Below the pieces are notes generated by a model. That model saw nothing but the letters and a program-made list of their open reading frames with translations. It was not told the DNA's origin and searched no databases. From the NCBI GenBank assembly GCA_902779845.1, contig CACZCZ010000024.1:1-37725 (forward strand): a DNA stretch of 37,725 nucleotides, in the 5' to 3' direction. Below are positions 31,738-37,725 of this stretch, one piece after another (position 1 is the stretch's first letter; every line of letters begins with the position of its first letter). A program made the translations under genes and the position numbers. This DNA comes from an uncultured Bacteroidales bacterium. GTDB lineage: Bacteria > Bacteroidota > Bacteroidia > Bacteroidales > Bacteroidaceae.

Positions 31738-33507
31738 TTATTTAGCAGTTAGTTGTTGATTAAAATAATCTCCTCTGAGAATCCATTCTGACAGGCGATC
31801 TGCCTGAGGTGTGTAGGAATCGCGGTATTTAGGTCGCAATAGGGTATGTCCCAGACCACACCAGTCATCACGGACAAACAGATCCAGCAAGGTCGTATAA
31901 ACATCCAACTGATTACACGTACCAGTCCACGACTGGCGCATGTTAATGTCTCCATTGATGATAAATAGCGGCAAGTCTGTACTTATCCGACCTTCCATGT
32001 CCAGTTGTTTGGGCTCTATATGATGGTCGGATGCAATGACAATCACACTTCTGTCATATACACCGGTTTCCTTTAGGGAGTTAATATATTGTTCTATTTG
32101 CTCATCAAAATAATGACATTTAATGAGATAGTTCCTGTATTTTTCAGGAAGGCTACTGTCTGTCAATGTGAAGTCTGAATCCGGCTTCAGGTGATATGGG
32201 CCGTGCATTGACATCGTCAGTATCAAGGAGAAGAAGGGTGGTGCTGTCTGGCAATCTACAGAAGATGCCATAGAGAATATCTGTTCATCTGTTAAATCTG
32301 CAGAAACCGCAGCTCGGTCTTGGACATCATCTTTTGAATAGATTTTGTCAATGCCATACACCTTGCACATGTCATCCTGCGACCAAAAGGTTGCTACGGT
32401 TGGAATAACAATATGAGAAGACTTTATTCTGCCATACTCTTTCAACAGTTTGGGCAGACCCTTTAGCTGACAACTTTTGGCGACATCTACCGTAATTACA
32501 GACCGTAGCGGCAATAACCCTGTCATGTAAATCAGTTGGCCATCCGAGGATTGTCCACATGTGATATTAGGATGGATATGGGAATTAAAATAGACATTTC
32601 TTTCCGTTTTAAGCCTATTCATGAAAGGGGTTATCTCATGACCATCCACAACTAGGTCGGCAGTTTCTGAGAGATAAGACTCTACTAAGATAAATATCAG
32701 GTTCTTGTCTTTCAGCAGAGGCCTGTCGGAAATTCTTTCTGAATGGTCTGAGCAGAACGATGCAATTTCATCAATTTGGTTCTGAGTCAGTTCGTAGTTA
32801 TTAGATATGTAATCACTCATGCAATAGAGAAATCGTCTGGTGAAGCCCATCTTAAAGAGATAGATATTGGGCTTGACAGAGCTTTCCCATTTATAGTAGG
32901 GAACTAAATCATAGAAGCCATCCTTGAAACTCTGGTAATACTTCCCATCACCGATGTGAAAGAGCAACCACAGAATAAAATACATATACACAATGCCCAC
33001 GGAGGTCAGCAACGAAGCAAAAGATTTTTTTTGCAATCCCTTATCTTTCCATTTTACATACAGAAAGCCAAAAATGGCTGCAAAAACAAGGAATAGCGCA
33101 TCAACATATGAGACAGCTGAGAGAATGCTCAGCAACACGTCTTTATCATTCAGATTTCCGATCTGAAAGAGCACATTTTTAGGTAAGTAGATCCCAAAGA
33201 AACGAGCATATAGAATGTTGGCGTATGCTAAGACCATTGATAAGAAAAATGCTAATGGCAGTGAAACGCGCACCCGTCCAATGGTCAACAGATATGAGAA
33301 GAGATAGATGACTACGGCATCAACCACACACGCCCACAGATTACTTACTGCACGACAATTCGGATAGTCCTCTAACCCGATGTGCGTGGCAATGTAATAG
33401 TGCATAAACAAAAAGTTGAGGACTATCATACAAAATAGTATGATAAACCTCAGATTGAGCAATGAGCTCATTCGGGACAGAAGGCTTTTGAAACGTTTAC
33501 GAGGCAT
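31738..33507 (-). CDS. LtaS/OpgB-like phosphoglycerol (alkaline-phosphatase-fold) transferase
   Basis: 589 residues. Five membrane segments (about 20-39, 57-77, 82-104, 128-151, 166-184) precede a periplasmic sulfatase-like domain. Visible landmarks are FILVESYLSE (first metal site), CGQSSDGQLIYMTG where the nucleophile lies, LILTMSMHGPYH (substrate His) and VIASDHHIEP (metal ligands). In LtaS the nucleophile is Thr in GKTSD; here the aligned positions are Ser320-Ser321. Such enzymes move phosphoglycerol or phosphoethanolamine from lipids to glycans outside the inner membrane. The next genes include a CDP-glycerol-transferase-like enzyme, which fits glycerol-phosphate decoration. AT-rich compared with the flanks. 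Confidence 0.8.
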   Translation of the reverse strand: MPRKRFKSLLSRMSSLLNLRFIILFCMIVLNFLFMHYYIATHIGLEDYPNCRAVSNLWACVVDAVVIYLFSYLLTIGRVRVSLPLAFFLSMVLAYANILYARFFGIYLPKNVLFQIGNLNDKDVLLSILSAVSYVDALFLVFAAIFGFLYVKWKDKGLQKKSFASLLTSVGIVYMYFILWLLFHIGDGKYYQSFKDGFYDLVPYYKWESSVKPNIYLFKMGFTRRFLYCMSDYISNNYELTQNQIDEIASFCSDHSERISDRPLLKDKNLIFILVESYLSETADLVVDGHEITPFMNRLKTERNVYFNSHIHPNITCGQSSDGQLIYMTGLLPLRSVITVDVAKSCQLKGLPKLLKEYGRIKSSHIVIPTVATFWSQDDMCKVYGIDKIYSKDDVQDRAAVSADLTDEQIFSMASSVDCQTAPPFFSLILTMSMHGPYHLKPDSDFTLTDSSLPEKYRNYLIKCHYFDEQIEQYINSLKETGVYDRSVIVIASDHHIEPKQLDMEGRISTDLPLFIINGDINMRQSWTGTCNQLDVYTTLLDLFVRDDWCGLGHTLLRPKYRDSYTPQADRLSEWILRGDYFNQQLTAK

Positions 33508-33520
33508 AGAATTGCAACGT

Positions 33521-34477
33521 TTATATCTTCAGGGATTGTAGGAGATTACTTATGATTCGCTTCCTGACTGGTTTATTGTATAGGAAGAAGTCTATCGTGG
33601 GGCTGTAGTTTCTCCATTTGTTGAGCCCGTGATAGACCTTATGTGGGGGTATATGCACGAACCGTGTCTTCATCTTGCGGACGATGTACAGTTGGTAGCC
33701 CTGCTTCACCACCTCGTAGTTGAAAGGCACGTGCTCGCATAAAGATGCATTGACAGCCTTCAGCTCCGGCGTCTGATATGCTACGTACTCAAGGTCTTTA
33801 ACAACTTCCCATCGATAGATGCCAATGCCGTTGAATGCGGAATGACAGGGGTGATAAGAACGAATATTGATGAGTCGTTGCTCCATATATGTCAGCGCTA
33901 AGTTGTCATCTATGCGGATGGCATAATCTCCACCTTGATAGGGATTGATGCCTTTCTTGACATAGGCGAAATAATCATACATGATGGGACTGATGCACTG
34001 ATGGTCCTTGTAGTCTATAATTACTTGTCCATTGGCAAAAAGAGCCCCCCAGTCCTTGGGCGCTTCATCGATAGCTTGCACGACGGTATCGGGGTCGAAA
34101 TCTTCCATGTCAATGTCTATAAAGCAGAAGAGATCTGGTTGATAGCGCTCGCGAACCTCTTTCAGGACGCGATTGCGAAAACGAGCCATCTTTTCGATAC
34201 GCGGATAACTCTGACCTGGATATGGCGTAGCGGCAGTCTTCTGAGGAATGGTCGTCTGCCCAGTTTTTTCGTTAATGGAAAGGACATGAGGATTCCGTAG
34301 AGCCCATTCCCGTAGGAGTTCTGTGGTGCCGTCCGTGCTGTCATTTTCATAGACCACCACATGATAATCCTTAAAGAGCCCCCCCATGGCCTCTACCTTC
34401 TGGATATTCACTTGCAAGTGATTCGCACAATCTCGTGCAAGGATTCCAATAACAATGGTTGAATCTACAGATTTCAT
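33521..34477 (-). CDS. Glycosyltransferase-like protein, GT-A fold with DxD
   Basis: 318 residues from ATG 34477, 5 bases after the stop of the upstream gene; a longer frame to 34543 overlaps that gene. IVIGILARDCANHLQVNIQK, VVVYENDSTDGTTELLREWA and CFIDIDMEDFDP (DxD-type) indicate a GT-A enzyme. The pattern of N-terminal 'ARDC' and 'YENDSTDGT' resembles CAP59/alpha-1,3-mannosyltransferase-like proteins of capsule synthesis. The donor is unknown. Confidence 0.72.
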   Translation of the reverse strand: MKSVDSTIVIGILARDCANHLQVNIQKVEAMGGLFKDYHVVVYENDSTDGTTELLREWALRNPHVLSINEKTGQTTIPQKTAATPYPGQSYPRIEKMARFRNRVLKEVRERYQPDLFCFIDIDMEDFDPDTVVQAIDEAPKDWGALFANGQVIIDYKDHQCISPIMYDYFAYVKKGINPYQGGDYAIRIDDNLALTYMEQRLINIRSYHPCHSAFNGIGIYRWEVVKDLEYVAYQTPELKAVNASLCEHVPFNYEVVKQGYQLYIVRKMKTRFVHIPPHKVYHGLNKWRNYSPTIDFFLYNKPVRKRIISNLLQSLKI

Positions 34478-34482
34478 GACAT

Positions 34483-35643
34483 TTATATTTTGGTAATCAT
34501 TAAAAAGAGAAAGAGAAGCGTTACGACCCAGATCACCAACCACACGATTCTTTCTATTCTCCGCTTCTTCCTTAACTTGCGAATTCGTATTCTCAAAGAA
34601 TCAGCCTCCTGCTGTTGTGCATCGCACTCCCGTCTGAATGAATCTGCCTCATGCCTCAAAGCCTGTGTTGTATGTTCAAAGGCGGCCATCTGTTTTTTCC
34701 TTTCTTCCAACTTCCTTGCCAGAAGAAGGGCAATCTCTGGCGCAGGGGCTTGTTCGCAGAGCGGAGTCATCCACTCCTCCACATCTTTGTACCCGACAGT
34801 CCTTTCCGCAGCTAATTCCACACTGGCGCGTACCATGGAGTGCTGGATTTCTGCGAGAATCCTTTGATGCAACGGACTATCTGCATAGTGCGTAGCCACA
34901 AACTGCTTCAAGGCCTCTAACACTCGGAAAGCACCAAGGGTGCTGATGTATTCTGCAACCGTCAGATTATTCTTGGTGGAGATACCGACCCCAGCTCGAT
35001 AGTGATACATGCGGTCGGGTATGCTAAGTAAACGTTGTGTGTAAGAGAATAGGACAAAACCAAAGCTCTGATCCTCTGCATAAATGCAATGGACTTCGGG
35101 CAACACAGAGAAGGCCTTTTGGGCAATACTTGTGCGTATCGCCTTTCCGACTTGATTATAAGGCAACATTTCGTTGACATAGCCTGCAGTAAGAATGGCA
35201 TCGCTGCCTACAAGATATTCCACCTGACGGTTGAAGAACGAATCTATTGCCTGTATTTGTTCCGTAGGCATCTCCTTTCCGGGCTCAACAGTTAGGCCGA
35301 ATTGAAGAATGTCCACATCATTCTTTTCAAGGACCTGGGCCAGACGCTCTGCTGCGTTCAAATCAAACCAATCATCCGGGTCAAGAAACAGAAGATAGTC
35401 CCCCTTGGCGATGGTGATGCCTGCCTTACGGGCTAATAACGTGCCGCTGTTTTGCTGCGTCACAACCTGAATACGGCTGTCTTTCTGCTGGTATTCAGCA
35501 AGAATTGCAGGACACGCATCTGTTGAGCCATCATCCACACAAATAATCTCAATATCTTGAAACGTCTGGTTCACGACAGAGTCTAAACACTGACGAAGAT
35601 ATTTCTCAACATTATAAACAGGTATGATAAAGGAGAACTTCAT
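34483..35643 (-). CDS. GT2 glycosyltransferase with a C-terminal coiled coil and membrane anchor
   Basis: 386 residues. The first 230 are a standard GT2 domain (FIIPVYNVEKYLRQCLDSVV, CVDDGSTD, YLLFLDPDDWFD). From about 300 an extended polar helix with heptad character (LARKLEERKKQMAAFEHTTQ, RHEADSFRRECDAQQQEADS) leads into a basic cluster (RIRKLRKKRRIER) and one membrane helix (about 366-384) at the very end, so the protein is tail-anchored with its catalytic domain in the cytoplasm. The preceding gene has the same C-terminal plan. The 4-bp overlap with that gene indicates coupling. Confidence 0.85.
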   Translation of the reverse strand: MKFSFIIPVYNVEKYLRQCLDSVVNQTFQDIEIICVDDGSTDACPAILAEYQQKDSRIQVVTQQNSGTLLARKAGITIAKGDYLLFLDPDDWFDLNAAERLAQVLEKNDVDILQFGLTVEPGKEMPTEQIQAIDSFFNRQVEYLVGSDAILTAGYVNEMLPYNQVGKAIRTSIAQKAFSVLPEVHCIYAEDQSFGFVLFSYTQRLLSIPDRMYHYRAGVGISTKNNLTVAEYISTLGAFRVLEALKQFVATHYADSPLHQRILAEIQHSMVRASVELAAERTVGYKDVEEWMTPLCEQAPAPEIALLLARKLEERKKQMAAFEHTTQALRHEADSFRRECDAQQQEADSLRIRIRKLRKKRRIERIVWLVIWVVTLLFLFLMITKI

Positions 35644-36986
35644 ACAGCGAACAGCGAATATAAAAGAGCAATTAATAACAACGCCGACAGATAGGCGAGA
35701 AGGCGTATGACGCGCAGATGTACAGCCTTCTTCTTGTTCAGCCGCTGAATCTGACCTTCTTTTTGAAGAATCATTTCCGTAGCCTGTTTGAGCTGTGAGC
35801 TCAAATCACTTGACTTTTTGCGTTCAGCCAGCATGAGCCGCTGCTCTATTTGGTAATAGATATGAAACGAGAAATCGGAACGATACTTGAAGAAGCTGTC
35901 CGCAATGGCACATTTCTCCGCTTCCAGCTGAAAGTGATGTTTTGCATATTGACACGTCATCGCAATGAGCTCATCCGGAGTCTTGCAGATGTTGTAGAAA
36001 TGGTGCTGAAGACCTAATGCAGCTTGCACCTTTGCACCGTCATCGGCATCGTTCATGTCCAAATACGGATCATCCTTATCTGGAATCCAATAGAACGTAG
36101 GCTTATGTTGAAACATGAAATCAAAGGAAATGCTTGAGCAGTCCGTAATACAAGCCTTGGCGTGACACACCCAATATTTTATCTCCTCCTGTCTGATAAA
36201 CTTCACATTCTCGCCTAAGTTAAAGTCAGCAACCCTGTTCTGGATGTGATGGTGGAGGGCTACAATGAGTTTGATACCATTATCACGGAAGCGCTGAATA
36301 TTCTCTTTGGAAAAGAACTTGATCAGATTCTGCCAATAAAGCGACCGGTGGATCTTGTCTATTCCTTTTTCCAACGAACTCCTCCACGTAAACATGACAA
36401 AGACATAATTGTCGTCCAACTCAGAAGACAGATCCCTGCACTGGTCAAACCGAGGCAGACCAGCGACGAAACACAAATCCTTGCTCCACGGTTGTTTGGG
36501 CATCAGGCTTTCGATGAGCTCTTTTTCTCTCTTTGAGGACACGTTCATGTCGTTGAAGGGAGGAAAATAGCGCCAAGTCAGTTCTGAAATATTGATGGCT
36601 GCTATGCCATGCTGCAGGAAGACCAATCGGCAATCATCCAGTTGATAGAGCCAGTCGTGGATTCCCCGGTTCATTGCGGCATTCTCTTGGACAAAGGCAC
36701 GGCATCTGGCTAAGACTTCATCATGTTCCAACAACTCCTCATCTTCCCCATTGCCATTAAGGACAATCACATCCTTCATTGCGTCTTCTTTTACAAGCTG
36801 CTGATACAAGAAATGTTCTTTCCAAATAACATATCTGGACGGAATGTCGTTTCGTTGAAGCCACCGAAAGAACGTCCATGAATCGACAGGATCGTTGGTA
36901 CGCGAATTCAGTTGCCCTGTTACGACGTATAAATCATGAGGACATTTCTCGCGTAACCTTTCTATATATTCATATCGATTCATCAT
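35640..36986 (-). CDS. CDP-glycerol glycerophosphotransferase-like enzyme, tail-anchored
   Basis: 448 residues. The GT-B-like body has FLQHGIAAIN (about 124-132), FVMFTWRSSL, LIVALHHHIQ and the family signature ACITDCSSISFDFMFQHKPT (about 278-296), as in TagB/TagF-type poly(glycerophosphate) transferases. A helix with coiled-coil character (about 375-418) and a terminal membrane segment (about 424-446) follow. It could add glycerol-phosphate or ribitol-phosphate to a growing glycan. It is the promoter-proximal gene of the minus-strand glycan operon. Either Met of MMN may start translation. Confidence 0.78.
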   Translation of the reverse strand: MMNRYEYIERLREKCPHDLYVVTGQLNSRTNDPVDSWTFFRWLQRNDIPSRYVIWKEHFLYQQLVKEDAMKDVIVLNGNGEDEELLEHDEVLARCRAFVQENAAMNRGIHDWLYQLDDCRLVFLQHGIAAINISELTWRYFPPFNDMNVSSKREKELIESLMPKQPWSKDLCFVAGLPRFDQCRDLSSELDDNYVFVMFTWRSSLEKGIDKIHRSLYWQNLIKFFSKENIQRFRDNGIKLIVALHHHIQNRVADFNLGENVKFIRQEEIKYWVCHAKACITDCSSISFDFMFQHKPTFYWIPDKDDPYLDMNDADDGAKVQAALGLQHHFYNICKTPDELIAMTCQYAKHHFQLEAEKCAIADSFFKYRSDFSFHIYYQIEQRLMLAERKKSSDLSSQLKQATEMILQKEGQIQRLNKKKAVHLRVIRLLAYLSALLLIALLYSLFAV

Positions 36987-37216
36987 ACTGGAGACCTTGA
37001 AGAGGTGGAGTCCTTGTTATAGAAACTTGATTACCATGAACGGGGTCAGTCTTGAAACATTGCCAGCGTGTCCTTCGCAATCATCGATGCATCATTGATG
37101 GGGATGACGCAGGCTTGGACTCTGGGAATACCGTGCAAAGTAAATCATTTTTTTCTAAATGGGCGCAAAATAAATGTTATTTAATCTTAAAGTGTAATTC
37201 GTGCCGTGATAAATTA
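36987..37216. other. Leader region of the minus-strand glycan operon
   Basis: About 230 bp without a gene. Two partial matches to a minus-strand -7 box are present: TTACTTTG near 37136-37143 and TTATTTTGCGCCC near 37155-37168; the latter has the GCGCCC that follows two other promoters in this window. Neither has an obvious TTG at the right distance. No JUMPstart-like element is recognised. Confidence 0.4.
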
Positions 37217-37256
37217 ATTCGGGGACGAAGCATACGAAAGTGCTCCGTCCCCGAAT
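37217..37256 (-). terminator. Strong terminator downstream of the secreted-protein gene
   Basis: ATTCGGGGACGAAGCA pairs with TGCTCCGTCCCCGAAT (one mismatch) around TACGAAAG. It lies 20 bases after the orphan C-terminal fragment and may stop transcription of the minus-strand gene entering from the right. Confidence 0.78.
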
Positions 37257-37276
37257 GATATTGGGTTTAAGAATGT

Positions 37277-37414
37277 TTACTTAATCACGACCCTCTTGCC
37301 GTTCTTTACATAGACACCAGCCTTGGTTGGCTTGCCATTCAATGGGCGACCGCTCAGGTCGTACCAGTTGGCATTCTTTGCGAAGTCTGCCTCGTTGCAC
37401 CCCTGCAACGGAGC
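37277..37414 (-). pseudogene. Orphan C-terminal sorting-tail fragment
   Basis: The frame reads NEADFAKNANWYDLSGRPLN then GKPTKAGVYVKNGKRVVIK and a stop, preceded by an in-frame TGA at 37415-37417 and with no start codon. It is a second copy of the tail type that ends the gene at 37453 (INGVELAEKPTAPGIYIHGG then KKVVVK). It is in a different frame from that gene. I take it to be the remnant of another secreted-protein gene or of a tail duplication. Confidence 0.65.
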
Positions 37415-37450
37415 TCACCTCCCTCTCGGGGAGGACGGGAGGGGCTCGCT
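37394..37450. repeat. Family A element A12 with an adjoining GTTGCA hairpin
   Basis: GAGCTCACCTCCCTCTCGGG then GAGGACGGGAGGGGCTCGCT (37411-37450), next to the perfect hairpin GTTGCA-CCCC-TGCAAC (37394-37409). It begins two bases after the stop codon of the minus-strand gene and separates it from the orphan tail. Confidence 0.75.
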
Positions 37451-37452
37451 AT

Positions 37453-37725
37453 TTACTTCACAACGACCTTCTTTCCTCCGTGGATATAAATTCCCGGAGC
37501 AGTCGGTTTCTCCGCAAGCTCTACGCCGTTGATAGTGTACCAAGGAGCAGAATCATCAGCATCGGCAGCCTCGACATTGTTTACTTCGGTTGAAGGGTCA
37601 ACACCTGCGTATTCTACCCAAGTGTCTCCGTCATAATAACGCGGTATCCATCCTTTAGCCTTCGCAGCAGTCACCTGAGTAGTTGTCATCACGTTCTGTT
37701 CGTTCTCATAATAGACAACACGCAT
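37453..37725 (-). CDS. Secreted protein with a Prevotella-type C-terminal tail, 3' part
   Basis: Open to the window edge; 90 residues are visible. The segment VTAAKAKGWIPRYYDGDTWV then EYAGVDPSTEVNNVE resembles the end of a leucine-rich-repeat or similar surface protein region in Prevotella (recalled, not searched), and the last 35 residues (APWYTINGVELAEKPTAPGI then YIHGGKKVVVK) are a sorting-tail-like domain as in the GH30 protein. The Met at the very edge is not the real start. Function unknown. Confidence 0.6.
   Translation of the reverse strand: MRVVYYENEQNVMTTTQVTAAKAKGWIPRYYDGDTWVEYAGVDPSTEVNNVEAADADDSAPWYTINGVELAEKPTAPGIYIHGGKKVVVK

Noticed and set aside
25398-36986. Complete capsule locus with polymerase and flippase
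   Set aside because: No Wzx/Wzy-like or ABC-exporter gene is seen; the multi-membrane protein at 31738-33507 is a sulfatase-fold transferase. Export genes, if any, lie outside the window.
37277-37725. Programmed frameshift joining the two C-terminal tails
   Set aside because: The first tail is complete and ends in a proper stop, and the intervening family A element adds a further in-frame stop (37415-37417) before the second tail.

Overview
The window reads as a chromosomal segment of a Bacteroidota bacterium, most likely Prevotella in the broad sense. The grounds are: promoters of the Bacteroidota type (TTG-N20-TAnnTTTG) ahead of several genes, an HU-HIG type DNA-binding protein followed by a smalltalk micro-protein, a NigD-like lipoprotein, C-terminal 'DLQGR/DLSGR...GxYxxNGKKVxxK' tails typical of secreted Prevotella proteins, and many envelope lipoproteins. 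No tRNA, rRNA, CRISPR array or complete IS element was seen.

Layout. 1-1.1 kb: end of an HU-like gene, a repeat-rich gap and the smalltalk gene. 1.1-11.3 kb: a hemerythrin/LuxR-type regulator, divergent from a six-gene run (porin, imelysin, di-heme oxidoreductase, second porin, CxxCH lipoprotein, Rid/chorismatase-like protein), followed by a compact ResB-CcsA cytochrome c assembly protein. This looks like one module handling iron or heme redox chemistry in the envelope. 11.3-12.8 kb: a GH30 glycosidase. 12.9-18.8 kb: a tripartite RND efflux operon (adaptor, pump, TolC-type channel). 19.1-25.4 kb: housekeeping genes (YbjQ, EF-P, L34, PASTA protein, RluD-type synthase, Ddl, acyltransferase) and a NigD-like lipoprotein. 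25.4-37.0 kb: a surface-glycan locus in two converging blocks. The plus-strand block has four glycosyltransferases. The visibly AT-richer minus-strand block has four glycosyltransferase-like enzymes, an LtaS/OpgB-like phosphoglycerol transferase and a CDP-glycerol glycerophosphotransferase-like enzyme, so the glycan may carry phosphoglycerol. 37.3-37.7 kb: the 3' end of a secreted protein and a second, orphan copy of its C-terminal tail.

The most unusual content is not a gene. A family of GC-rich palindromic elements of about 40-50 bp (called family A here) occurs at least twelve times. Several copies lie in frame inside proteins and encode a peptide of the form PSL-x(4-6)-GGES. At four gene junctions two inverted copies bracket the start codon of the downstream gene: one copy sits at or just after the upstream stop codon and the other lies in frame in the first codons or just after the signal peptide. 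The two arms of a pair share their sequence variants. A second small element (family B, 32-38 bp) can be seen as a filled and an empty site in two copies of the same 9-bp triple repeat, which is direct evidence that it inserts. Short tandem repeats of 7-15 bp occupy many of the remaining gaps in front of start codons. Functional readings of these repeats (RNA hairpins controlling translation, invertible switches, or relics of mobile elements) are inference.
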